Positions 24,488 through 32,640 of a DNA stretch of 39,219 bases are shown here, piece after piece. Every line of letters starts with the position of its first letter. Position 1 is the stretch's first letter. The stretch spans positions 1 through 39,219 of the forward strand of contig CALUQG010000019.1 of NCBI GenBank assembly GCA_944322855.1, in the 5' to 3' direction. The notes under the pieces were generated by a model that saw nothing but the letters and a program-made list of their open reading frames with translations, did not search any database and was not told the DNA's origin. A program made the position numbers and the translations under genes. Source of the DNA: Candidatus Gastranaerophilales bacterium. GTDB taxonomy: Bacteria; Cyanobacteriota; Vampirovibrionia; Gastranaerophilales; Gastranaerophilaceae.

Positions 24488-26484
24488 TGTTTTTGTTTAA
24501 CCATTTCTCTGAGCTTTTTGAGCTGGTCTCTTATTTCAGCCGCTCTTTCAAAATCGAGAACTTTTGCAGCTGCATGCATATCTTTTTCAAGTTTTGGAAT
24601 AAGCTTTGGAATATCAGAAATAGAAAGATTCATTTCTACCATTTCTTCAGCGACAATATCCTCCAGATTTCTGTAACTTGATACCAGTTGCAGCAGATTA
24701 TTTTCAACAGGTTTTTTAATTGTTTTTGGAATTATATTGTGCTCTTTGTTGTATTGTATTTGAATTTTCCGTCGTCTTTCAGTTTCTGAAATTGCGGCAG
24801 CCATACTGTCTGTAATTTTGTCAGCATACATAATAACTTTGCCTGTAGAGTTTCTTGCCGCACGGCCGATTGTTTGAATGAGACTTGTTTCTGAACGGAG
24901 GAAACCTTCCTTGTCTGCGTCCATGATTGCAACCAGCGATACTTCGGGAATATCAAGCCCTTCTCTCAATAAATTTACTCCTACGAGTACATCAAAAGCT
25001 CCGAGTCGAAGATCTCTCAGTATTTCTACTCTTTCAAGAGATTCAATTTCGCTATGAAGATATCTGACTTTAATTCCGAGCTGGTTCATATATTCAGTTA
25101 AATCTTCGGCCATTCTTTTTGTCAGTGTTGTAATAAGAACACGTTCATTTTTATCAGTAATCTTTTGTATTTCTTCAATAAGGTCATCAACCTGATTTTT
25201 AGTAGGTTTAACTATTATTTCCGGGTCAACAAGACCTGTTGGTCTAATGATTTGTTCAACTATTTGATCAGAAATACTTCTTTCAAATTCTGCAGGTGTA
25301 GCTGAAATAAATATTTTTTGATGAACTCTTTCCCAGAATTCTTCATCAGTAAGAGGTCTGTTATCCTTTGCACACGGAAGTCTAAAACCGTAATCGATAA
25401 GCACATCTTTTCTCGCTGCATCACCTCTGTACATTCCTTTCAGCTGAGGTATAGTTACGTGAGATTCATCTATTACAAGTAGAAAATCTCCTTTAAAATA
25501 GTCAATTAATGTTTTTGGAGGGGAGCCTTTGGGTCTTCGTTCAATTATTCTGGAATAATTTTCTATCCCGGAACAGTAGCCCATTTCCTTAATCATTTCT
25601 ATATCGTATTTTACTCTTTGTTCAAGACGTTGTGCTTCAACAAGTTTGTTTTGAGAATAAAGTTCACTTAGTCTAAGTTTAAGCTCTTCTCTAATAAGTC
25701 TGATAGTTTCCTCTTTATTGTCATCATCTGACAAATAATGGACAGCAGGGAAAAGTACAACTGAATCCGGTGTTTCAATTATCTCACCTGTAACGTTATC
25801 TATTCTGGTTATTTTTTCAATTTCATCTCCGAAAAAGCTTACTCTGGTAATAATCTTTTCATAAGAGGGCATTACTTCGACACTGTCACCTCTGGCTCTG
25901 AAATTTGCTCTATCCAACTCAATATCATTTCTTGTATACTGCGCTGAAACAAGGTGCCTGAGTAATTCATCTCTGTCCATTTGCTGGCCGACTTGCAATG
26001 TGACAGAACCTTTGTAGTAGCTTTCGGGCGAGCCTAAGCCATAGATACAGCTGACTGAAGCAACAACAATAACATCATTTCTTGTATATAAACTGCGTGT
26101 TGTATTATGGCGAAGCCTATCTATTTCTTCGTTAATTGTTGCTGATTTTTCAATAAACGTGTCGGTACGGGGGATGTATGCTTCAGGCTGGTAGTAGTCG
26201 TAATAACTGATAAAATATTCAACTGCGTTATCAGGAAAAAGTTCTTTAAATTCATTATAAAGCTGTGCCGCAAGGGTTTTGTTATGAGCAATGACAAGTG
26301 TGGGTTTTTGAATGCGCTCTATAACATTGGCTATCGTAAATGTTTTTCCGGAGCCTGTTATACCAAGCAAAGTCTGCGCATCACAGCCCTGTTGTAATCC
26401 TTCAACAAGAGAGTCTATTGCCTTTGGTTGGTCGCCAGCCGGTTTATATTTTGAGACAATTTTAAATTTCTTTTCTGGGTTCAT
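24484..26484 (-). CDS. uvrB: Excinuclease ABC subunit B
   Basis: DNA-damage recognition helicase of nucleotide excision repair (666 residues, normal length). Walker A is GITGSGKT (residues 41-48). The damage-probing beta-hairpin is in [20 protein letters not shown]. Helicase motifs [32 protein letters not shown] and QTIGRAARN are all present. The C-terminal UVR motif that binds UvrC/UvrA is at about 625-660. The gene appears intact. No Shine-Dalgarno precedes the ATG; GATAAT lies 8 nt upstream. Confidence 0.98.
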   Translation of the reverse strand: MNPEKKFKIVSKYKPAGDQPKAIDSLVEGLQQGCDAQTLLGITGSGKTFTIANVIERIQKPTLVIAHNKTLAAQLYNEFKELFPDNAVEYFISYYDYYQPEAYIPRTDTFIEKSATINEEIDRLRHNTTRSLYTRNDVIVVASVSCIYGLGSPESYYKGSVTLQVGQQMDRDELLRHLVSAQYTRNDIELDRANFRARGDSVEVMPSYEKIITRVSFFGDEIEKITRIDNVTGEIIETPDSVVLFPAVHYLSDDDNKEETIRLIREELKLRLSELYSQNKLVEAQRLEQRVKYDIEMIKEMGYCSGIENYSRIIERRPKGSPPKTLIDYFKGDFLLVIDESHVTIPQLKGMYRGDAARKDVLIDYGFRLPCAKDNRPLTDEEFWERVHQKIFISATPAEFERSISDQIVEQIIRPTGLVDPEIIVKPTKNQVDDLIEEIQKITDKNERVLITTLTKRMAEDLTEYMNQLGIKVRYLHSEIESLERVEILRDLRLGAFDVLVGVNLLREGLDIPEVSLVAIMDADKEGFLRSETSLIQTIGRAARNSTGKVIMYADKITDSMAAAISETERRRKIQIQYNKEHNIIPKTIKKPVENNLLQLVSSYRNLEDIVAEEMVEMNLSISDIPKLIPKLEKDMHAAAKVLDFERAAEIRDQLKKLREMVKQKH

Positions 26485-26492
26485 AGCTATAT

Positions 26493-26498
26493 ATTATC
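26493..26498 (-). promoter_or_regulatory. -10 box of a possible leaderless uvrB promoter
   Basis: On the minus strand GATAAT is followed by 8 nt and then the uvrB ATG. No good -35 is seen 16-18 bp upstream, so support rests on position and on the missing Shine-Dalgarno. Confidence 0.45.
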
Positions 26499-26574
26499 AT
26501 TAAATATTTACAGATAATACCTTGATTAATATAAAAAATTATCCTGAATTGTTCAATAAATCCGCAATCAGATA

Positions 26575-26603
26575 TTGTTTCAGAAAATATTATTTTGTAT
26601 AAT
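26575..26603 (+). promoter_or_regulatory. Sigma-70 promoter of the 471-residue TPR gene
   Basis: TTGTTT (26575-26580), 17 bp, TATAAT (26598-26603), with a leader of about 30 nt ending in AAAGGA before the ATG at 26641. Confidence 0.78.
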
Positions 26604-26640
26604 CAATAAACAAATATGACATTCTCTAAAGGATAAAGCT

Positions 26641-28056
26641 ATGACCAATAAAACAATTGCACAGGCATTAATAAAAGCACAACAATTTGAAGAAAAAGAT
26701 CAGTACGAACAGGCTTATGAGTGTTATAAATATGCTCATGATATTGATAAAAACGATACTGAGGTTCTTCAAAAGCTGGCAACATCAGCTCAAATGCTTC
26801 AACATGATGAAGAGGCAATTGATTATTGGAAGCTTTATATGACAATCAAACCGGAAGATCCGATTTCTTATACGCAGCTTTTAGATTTATATTTTCATGA
26901 AAATAAATATGAATATTATATGACAAGAGCAAAATTAAAAACTCTCGAAGGCAGGCTGGCTCAAGCTACAGACGATTATAAAAAAGCCATAAATAACACT
27001 ACAGATGATAAAGAAATTATTAATGCAAGATATCTGTTAGCTCAGACTTTTCAAGTAATTAATAAACCAATGCAGGCAATAGATGAATACTTGAAAATAC
27101 TTGATCATGAACATAGTGAAGCTGTTTATTTATCTTTAGCAAATCTATACTATTCAGAAGATAAGCAAGCAGCAATTCATACACTAAATCAAGCTATTGA
27201 AGAATATCCTGAAAATACACAGATAAAAGAAATGTTATGCAAAATTTATCTTTCAACAGGTGATTATGGAAAGGCCGAGAAATATGCCACCAACAATTTT
27301 GACAGAATTAAATCAATGTTGATGCAAGAAAAAAATGATGAGGCCTACGGTTTACTTGAAAATTTATCAGATATAGAGAAGAAGCAACCTCAATACTATG
27401 CATTAATGGCTGAATATTACTATAATATAGGTGAAAATGAAAAAACTCTCGAATATATAGATAATTTTGAGCAAAAAAATCAAGACAGCCCGTTGCCGAG
27501 CCAGATGAGAGCACTTGTTTATGAAAATCTGAAAAATGAATATGAGGCTCATTTAAACTGGGGGAAATATTATATTAAAAAAAATAATATGGAATTGGCG
27601 CTTGACGAGTATTTGAATGCATATAATGAAAAGCCTGACAGTATTGAAATAATCAAAGAACTTATTAATTTATATTCAGCTCTTGATGACAAGTTTGCTT
27701 GTGCAGAATTCTGCGAAAAGCTAGTTGCTATTGAAAAAGACGATACCGCTACATTAAAGAGACTTATTCAGTTTTATGAAGAGCAGGGCTATGAAGATAA
27801 AGTAATAGATTATCTTCAGCAGCTTGCTGATAAAAATCCAAGGGATTATGAAACACTTTTAAAACTCGCAAAGCATTCTCAAAAGAACAGAAGAATAGAT
27901 GACGCTATTGCTTACTATGAAAAATATATAAAAGCAGCACCTAACTCAGATGAAAAAGAAGAAGCAAAAGTGCAGCTAAACAGGCTCACTACAGGAGATA
28001 CAGCTGAAGAAGAAGGATTTTTAGACAAAATAATCGGCTTATTTTCAAAAAAATAA
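26641..28056 (+). CDS. TPR-repeat protein
   Basis: A 471-residue soluble protein made almost wholly of tetratricopeptide repeats. Examples are EEKDQYEQAYECYKYAHDID (about 18-37), a second near 45-70, ALDEYLNAYNEKPDSIEIIK (about 320) and IDDAIAYYEKYIKAAPNSDE (about 419). It ends in FLDKIIGLFSKK, a short amphipathic Lys-rich tail that could bind a membrane or partner. No signal peptide is present. Single gene with its own promoter and AAAGGA ribosome site. The function is unknown; a scaffold role is the usual reading. Confidence 0.9.
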   Translation: MTNKTIAQALIKAQQFEEKDQYEQAYECYKYAHDIDKNDTEVLQKLATSAQMLQHDEEAIDYWKLYMTIKPEDPISYTQLLDLYFHENKYEYYMTRAKLKTLEGRLAQATDDYKKAINNTTDDKEIINARYLLAQTFQVINKPMQAIDEYLKILDHEHSEAVYLSLANLYYSEDKQAAIHTLNQAIEEYPENTQIKEMLCKIYLSTGDYGKAEKYATNNFDRIKSMLMQEKNDEAYGLLENLSDIEKKQPQYYALMAEYYYNIGENEKTLEYIDNFEQKNQDSPLPSQMRALVYENLKNEYEAHLNWGKYYIKKNNMELALDEYLNAYNEKPDSIEIIKELINLYSALDDKFACAEFCEKLVAIEKDDTATLKRLIQFYEEQGYEDKVIDYLQQLADKNPRDYETLLKLAKHSQKNRRIDDAIAYYEKYIKAAPNSDEKEEAKVQLNRLTTGDTAEEEGFLDKIIGLFSKK

Positions 28057-28067
28057 TAAATTATTTA

Positions 28068-28095
28068 TTGACAGAGTTTTTTTATTTAGTAATAT
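28068..28095 (+). promoter_or_regulatory. Promoter of tRNA-Val
   Basis: TTGACA (28068-28073), 16 bp, TAATAT (28090-28095). The predicted start is about 32 nt before the tRNA. Confidence 0.72.
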
Positions 28096-28133
28096 AGTTG
28101 TACAGAATATTTCTTATTTGAAAATTATTGCGT

Positions 28134-28209
28134 GGGCGTTTAGCTCAGTTGGTAGAGCGCTTCCCTTACAAGGAAGATGTCGGGAGTTCGAGCCTCTCAA
28201 CGCCCACCA
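28134..28209 (+). tRNA. tRNA-Val (TAC)
   Basis: 76 nt. The acceptor stem GGGCGTT pairs with AACGCCC. The D-arm GCTC/GAGC, anticodon stem CTTCC/GGAAG with loop CTTACAA (anticodon TAC at 28167-28169) and T-arm GGGAG/CTCTC (one G-U) with loop TTCGAGC are complete. The CCA end is encoded (28207-28209). A terminator follows. Confidence 0.97.
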
Positions 28210-28215
28210 TTTATT

Positions 28216-28244
28216 AAAAGACTACGTTATGTAGTCTTTTTTTT
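28216..28244 (+). terminator. Terminator of tRNA-Val
   Basis: Arms AAAAGACTAC (28216-28225) and GTAGTCTTTT (28231-28240), loop of 5, then further T to 28244. Confidence 0.92.
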
Positions 28245-28371
28245 GTTTCTAGGCTGCGCCTCAGCTTGCTTTTTCAAGTTCTATGCCGCAATTGCGGCTT
28301 GAATTTTAGAAAAACCTGAGCATACTTATCACGTAAGGTTCGAGGTTTTACTCTCTCCAAAGGTATAAGCA

Positions 28372-28412
28372 TCAACACCCACCATTTTTAGAAGACTGCA
28401 TTATGTACTTTT
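28372..28412 (+). repeat. Degenerate copy of the tRNA-Val 3' end and terminator
   Basis: Resembles 28197-28240 (tRNA 3' end with CCA plus terminator left arm) at roughly 80% by eye, beginning TCAACACCCACCA. Between the copies lie about 130 bp with a perfect 14-bp palindrome GCCGCAATTGCGGC (28285-28298) and an AAAACCT/AGGTTTT inverted repeat. The layout recalls a tRNA-end duplication left by an integrated element, but no integrase is present. Confidence 0.65.
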
Positions 28413-28506
28413 CATGTGGGGCATCTCCTTTTCAGTGTTGTTCTCTTTTCATTTAAAAACTAAATGTTAGTAATTTTAAATAATACAGCAAACTTATGTA
28501 AAGAAT

Positions 28507-28534
28507 TTGAGTTTCTTCTTAACTAAACTATAAT
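28507..28534 (+). promoter_or_regulatory. Probable leaderless promoter of ruvC
   Basis: TTGAGT (28507-28512), 16 bp, TATAAT (28529-28534), then 7 nt to the ATG at 28542. No Shine-Dalgarno fits between. Confidence 0.75.
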
Positions 28535-28541
28535 GTATGTT

Positions 28542-29045
28542 ATGAGAATATTGGGAATAGATCCGGGCATAGCAATAGTCGGTTACAGCATAATTGATGC
28601 TGATAATGATTCATTCAAGCTTGTTTCTTCAGGCTCTATTCAGACTGATAAAAACAAGTCTGATGCAGGGCGTCTCTGCGAGATATCCAGAGATTTGGAA
28701 CAGATTATAAAGGTTTTTAACCCAGATACTGCGGGTGTTGAAAAACTTTATTTTTTTAAAAATCAAAAAACTATAATTCCTGTTGCTCAGGCCAGAGGAG
28801 TTATAATTATGACTCTTGAAAAGAATTCTGTTCCTGCTGTTGAATATACACCTCTTGTTGTAAAGCAGACAATTACAGGGTACGGCAGAGCATCAAAGAA
28901 TGAAGTAGCCGATGCAGTTGAACGTATGGTCGATAAAAATAATAAAAATTGGCCCAAATTAGATGATACTGTCGATTCTATTGCAATTGCGGTGTGTCAT
29001 GCAAGAAATATTCAATGTGATTTGTCTAGATATGTGAGTGCGTAA
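28542..29045 (+). CDS. ruvC: Holliday junction resolvase RuvC
   Basis: Endonuclease that resolves Holliday junctions (167 residues). It starts MRILGIDPG, with catalytic Asp7. VEKLYFF supplies the second acidic residue, and the C-terminal acidic pair lies in DDTVDSIAIAVCHA. The motif GYGRASKNEVADAVERM is typical. I use ATG 28542 rather than 28533 because the canonical family start is there and the earlier ATG lies inside the -10 box. The gene appears intact. A small membrane-protein gene follows after 40 bp. Confidence 0.97.
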   Translation: MRILGIDPGIAIVGYSIIDADNDSFKLVSSGSIQTDKNKSDAGRLCEISRDLEQIIKVFNPDTAGVEKLYFFKNQKTIIPVAQARGVIIMTLEKNSVPAVEYTPLVVKQTITGYGRASKNEVADAVERMVDKNNKNWPKLDDTVDSIAIAVCHARNIQCDLSRYVSA

Positions 29046-29085
29046 AATGTTTATGCTTAAATAATATAGAAATAGAGGATTTAAA

Positions 29086-29562
29086 ATGCTTTCAAATAAA
29101 TTTTTCTTAAAAAAATTGCTTATATTGTCGGGGTTGCTCGGGTTAATTCTTGGAGTAATAACTATAGTTCCGTTTATTTGTAATTTTTCATTTTTTGCTT
29201 TAATGATTTTGGCGGCACCTATCATGTTTGTATACATGAAAAAGCTTAATATGCTCGGATATGTTGAACCGAAGCAAGGTGCAATTTATGGTTCGATAAT
29301 AGGTTTTATTTCTTTTCTGGGGTTTTCGATTTCTTTTGTTCCTCTTGCAACAATAATAGGCTTTTTATACAAAGGCTCTTTCTATCTCGGTGTAAGTCTT
29401 TTGTTTAGATCTGGTATTTTTGTTACATTTATGATGGTGATTTTTGTTGCTATACTGTCATCTTTAATGAATGCTTTTTCAGGTCTTGTTACTATGTATA
29501 TATACAATCAAATAGAACCAAAGCCGGAAGAAGTTCCGACAGATATTAATATAGAAAGCTAG
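29086..29562 (+). CDS. Small multi-pass membrane protein
   Basis: A 158-residue protein with four hydrophobic segments (about 9-30, 32-48, 62-90 and 100-135), rich in Phe, Ile and Gly. The C-terminus is acidic with PKPEEVP. The ribosome site AGAGGA lies 7 nt before ATG. It lies between ruvC and mtnA in the same direction, so an operon is likely. I do not recognise a family. Confidence 0.8.
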   Translation: MLSNKFFLKKLLILSGLLGLILGVITIVPFICNFSFFALMILAAPIMFVYMKKLNMLGYVEPKQGAIYGSIIGFISFLGFSISFVPLATIIGFLYKGSFYLGVSLLFRSGIFVTFMMVIFVAILSSLMNAFSGLVTMYIYNQIEPKPEEVPTDINIES

Positions 29563-29577
29563 CAATTAAAATAATGA

Positions 29578-30645
29578 ATGGATATGGAATTTAAATCAAA
29601 AATAAAAACTATAGAATGGATTAGTTCAAAAAATGTTTCAAGAATGGTGGATCAACTTGTTATTCCTTATGAATACAAGTTGGTTGATATAAAAACTTCT
29701 AATGAAATGTTTAATGCAATCAAGACTATGATAGTGAGAGGTGCGCCTGCAATAGGTATTGCCGGTGCACATGGTATGGCTCTTTCAGCTATCGAAATTT
29801 CAAAAAAAACAAAAGATAGAAAAGAATTTCTTTCTCTATTAAAAGAAAAAGCAGAATTTTTAAAAAGCGCAAGGCCTACTGCCGTAAATTTGATGTGGGC
29901 TGTTGATAAGCAATATAATCTTGTAAAAAACTCAGACAAATGTGTGGATGCTATGGTACAGATGCTTATTGATCATGGTATAGAGCTGGAAAATGAAGAT
30001 ATTGAAATAAATAAAAAAATTGGTGACTTTGGAGCAGAGCTTGTGCCTAAAAAAGGTGCCACTATTCTGACACATTGCAATGCAGGGGCACTTGCTACGG
30101 TTGGTTATGGCACTGCTCTTGGTGTTGTCCGTTCAGCATTTGCAAAAGACAATACAATACAGGTATTTGCTGATGAAACCAGACCAAGACAGCAAGGTGC
30201 AAGAATAACAACATTTGAACTTGTCATGGACAAAATTCCTGTTACATTAATTACTGACGGGATGAGCGGTTATTTTATGAATAAAGGCATGATTGATATG
30301 GTTGTTGTAGGTGCCGATAGAATTGCAGCAAATGGTGATACTGCAAATAAAATAGGAACATACAATCTTGCAATAGTTGCTGACTATCACAAAATCCCTT
30401 TCTACATAGCAGCACCTTTATCTACGATTGATACCTCTATAAAATCAGGAAGTGAAATTCCTATTGAAGAAAGAGAACACACGGAAGTTACACACATAAA
30501 CGGCAAAAGTATTTGCGCAGAAGGAGTAAAAGTAATTAATCCTGGCTTTGATGTGACTCCTCACAAATTAATAAAAGGTATTATCACAGAAAAAGGAGTA
30601 TTGTATCCCCCGTTTGATAAATCAATCAAGCTAGCTTTTGAATAA
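29578..30645 (+). CDS. mtnA: S-methyl-5-thioribose-1-phosphate isomerase
   Basis: Converts methylthioribose-1-phosphate to methylthioribulose-1-phosphate in methionine salvage (355 residues). Diagnostic segments are VRGAPAIGIAGAHGMA, THCNAGALATVGYGTALGV with catalytic Cys167, DETRPRQQGARITTFEL, and VGADRIAANGDTANKIGT with catalytic Asp247. The start at 29578 (MDMEF) has no ribosome site; ATG 29584 is an alternative. It begins 15 bp after the membrane-protein gene. No other salvage gene lies in the window, so it may instead serve in a partial salvage or shunt route. Confidence 0.96.
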   Translation: MDMEFKSKIKTIEWISSKNVSRMVDQLVIPYEYKLVDIKTSNEMFNAIKTMIVRGAPAIGIAGAHGMALSAIEISKKTKDRKEFLSLLKEKAEFLKSARPTAVNLMWAVDKQYNLVKNSDKCVDAMVQMLIDHGIELENEDIEINKKIGDFGAELVPKKGATILTHCNAGALATVGYGTALGVVRSAFAKDNTIQVFADETRPRQQGARITTFELVMDKIPVTLITDGMSGYFMNKGMIDMVVVGADRIAANGDTANKIGTYNLAIVADYHKIPFYIAAPLSTIDTSIKSGSEIPIEEREHTEVTHINGKSICAEGVKVINPGFDVTPHKLIKGIITEKGVLYPPFDKSIKLAFE

Positions 30646-30731
30646 AGATGGGGTATTTTATTTTACCAAAGATTTTTGTTAAAGTATTTATAAATAAATA
30701 TATTTAATTGCTTTTAAAGCAGGAGCAGAAA

Positions 30732-31370
30732 ATGAGCACTTTTTCCAAAAGAGATGCAAAAATTTATAATAAATTCAGAACTATATTTCAATGGCTTGCA
30801 TGTAATGTCTTTTTCGGCGCATACATAAAGCTTATGTATGATTACAATGTAGAAGGTAAAGAAAATATTCCTGAGGACGACAGATTTATTGTTGCAGCAA
30901 ATCATATATCAGGAAGAGACCCGTTTCTGCTTCCGTTTGCCCTTGATTTACCGATTGCTTTCATGGCAAAAGAGGAATTGTTTGACAAATTTTTTTCCCG
31001 TACGCTTATGGACTATTGCGGTGCATTTGCTGTGAGAAGAGACAAAGTTGAAGTTTCTACAATTAAGACAGCTTTGAATATAAAAAATACAAAGTGGATG
31101 CTTGGTCTGTTTCCTCAAGGTACACGTGATGCAAGTCAAAGAGTTGAAAAAATTACAAAGGGCTTTGCATCATTTGCTAAAGCAACGAAAACAGGTATAC
31201 TTCCGGTTGCAATTATTGGTTCTGATGAAAAACCGAAATGGCTTGCAAGACCGAAGTTGACAGTTAAAATTGGAAAAATGATTCCATATAGTGATAACAT
31301 AGAAGATATGATGCAAAAGTGGTGTTCTGTTATTTCTGAATTGACGGGAAAAGAATACGTACTGGAATAA
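30732..31370 (+). CDS. PlsC-like 1-acyl-glycerol-3-phosphate acyltransferase 1
   Basis: A 212-residue acyltransferase of phospholipid synthesis, membrane-associated. Motif I is NHISGRDPF (His-X4-Asp catalytic pair). Motif III is FPQGTRDASQR, where the usual Glu of FPEGTR is Gln. A hydrophobic N-terminal stretch (about 18-35) is membrane-facing. I chose ATG 30732, preceded by AGGAG at 6 nt. A second, similar gene follows at 31406. Confidence 0.93.
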   Translation: MSTFSKRDAKIYNKFRTIFQWLACNVFFGAYIKLMYDYNVEGKENIPEDDRFIVAANHISGRDPFLLPFALDLPIAFMAKEELFDKFFSRTLMDYCGAFAVRRDKVEVSTIKTALNIKNTKWMLGLFPQGTRDASQRVEKITKGFASFAKATKTGILPVAIIGSDEKPKWLARPKLTVKIGKMIPYSDNIEDMMQKWCSVISELTGKEYVLE

Positions 31371-31405
31371 AATTTAAAATTATAATAACAGTTTCGGGGT
31401 AGTGT

Positions 31406-32098
31406 ATGAAAAGAAATTATTCAAGAAGATATGCAAATGAATATAATATTTTTAGATATATGTATCAAGCCTTATGGTGTATATTTGTAGCAATTCCTAT
31501 ATTTTGGCTTTTTTATAAATTTGAAGTCAGAGGCAGAGAAAATATTCCTAATAAAGGCAAGTTTATATGTGCGGCTAATCATATTTCGTATTTTGATCCT
31601 TTTTTAGTTTCTGTTGCAGTGAAAAAGCCAATAGCTTATATGGCAAAAAAAGAATTATTTGAAAATGGCTGGTTTTTTACTTTAAATATGGATTTGCTCG
31701 GTGCTTTTGCTGTTAACAGGCAGAAACTTGAAATATCGACAATCAAAACGGTAAAAGAATTGACTAATACAAATTGGCTTCTTGGTATATTTCCTCAAGG
31801 TGGTATTCGTAAGAATTATACTATTGAAAAAATTAATAAAGGTTTTGCCGTAATAGCAAAAGCGGCAAAATGGGATATACTGCCTATATCAATAATAGGA
31901 TGTGAAAAATATAACTGGATACCATTTAAGAGTAAAGTGGTAGTGCAAATAGGTAAACCTATTTCATACGAACTGGCAGAGGATGACATAATAGATCAGT
32001 GGGGCAAACAAGTTGCGTCTATGAGCCATTATCAATATATTGAAACGGATATTGTTGAAACAGAACAAGACTCAAAGCAAGAGTTTGCCGATGTGTAA
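31406..32098 (+). CDS. PlsC-like 1-acyl-glycerol-3-phosphate acyltransferase 2
   Basis: A 230-residue paralogue of the gene before it, 35 bp downstream. One membrane segment at about residues 20-38. Motif I is NHISYFDPF, so the catalytic His and Asp are present. Motif III is FPQGGIRKNYT, which differs more from FPEGTRS than the first copy does. The C-terminal ~20 residues are acidic and extra. The two may have different acyl donors or acceptors. The likely role is phosphatidic acid synthesis. A 540-bp intergenic region follows. Confidence 0.92.
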   Translation: MKRNYSRRYANEYNIFRYMYQALWCIFVAIPIFWLFYKFEVRGRENIPNKGKFICAANHISYFDPFLVSVAVKKPIAYMAKKELFENGWFFTLNMDLLGAFAVNRQKLEISTIKTVKELTNTNWLLGIFPQGGIRKNYTIEKINKGFAVIAKAAKWDILPISIIGCEKYNWIPFKSKVVVQIGKPISYELAEDDIIDQWGKQVASMSHYQYIETDIVETEQDSKQEFADV

Positions 32099-32305
32099 AT
32101 ATATTTAATCTATTTATTTTGTTAAGATTTGTAAATTTTATAAAGTGTCTTAATTACAATTTTTCTGCAATATTTTTGTAGTACGCTTTATTTTTATAAA
32201 AAAAATAATACAAAATTCCGGTTTTGCAAGCAAAAATTTCTCGAATTAAGCAAAATATATGTAAATATTTCAATTTCTATTAGATACTACATTAATAGTA
32301 GGGTA
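32099..32305. other. Intergenic DNA upstream of the leader/ncRNA
   Basis: Very AT-rich, with no open frame. It contains CTATTA/TAATAG and TACTA/TAGTA inverted repeats at about 32279-32300, just before the TTGACG box, which may form an operator. Confidence 0.4.
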
Positions 32306-32594
32306 TTGACGAAATTAAAAACATAGTGTAGTTTAAATATATCAAATACAAATGTAGTAGTTTTGAAAGAACCTTACAATAAATATGTTGCTAAATACAG
32401 TTAACAATTTATATTTTATTTTTCATACAGTTGAACTTATTTGTATGCATGCGTTAGTCATTGTCTTGTTTTGGGGCTCACGCAGTAAAGAAAATTGTTT
32501 CGTGTATGCAACTATAAAGAATTAAATGTATTAAACACACTTTATCTATAAAAATTGCATCCGCGAATCTGAATAAGATAAGCGGTTTTTTTTT
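32306..32594 (+). ncRNA. Candidate small RNA or 5' leader with terminator before the AAA gene
   Basis: TTGACG (32306-32311) with a weak TAGTTT -10 (32329-32334, 17-bp spacer), about 250 nt without an open frame, then a hairpin terminator at 32561-32594. Inside are TGTATGCA twice (near 32442 and 32501) and AGTTG...CAACT that could close a stem. I do not recognise a known RNA family. It could be a free small RNA or an attenuated leader of the ATPase gene. Confidence 0.45.
32561..32594 (+). terminator. Terminator ahead of the AAA ATPase gene
   Basis: CCGC (32561-32564)/GCGG (32582-32585) and ATCT (32567-32570)/AGAT (32576-32579) form a two-part stem with a small internal loop, then nine T. It lies 47 nt before the AAA ATG. 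Confidence 0.82.
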
Positions 32595-32640
32595 GTTAAG
32601 AATTGATATTATTTATGACAACATTAGGGAGAAAAATATA

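Noticed and set aside
16163-26484. Host-wide use of TGA as Trp
   Set aside because: rel, uvrB and the other housekeeping genes are complete with TGG for Trp and no internal TGA.
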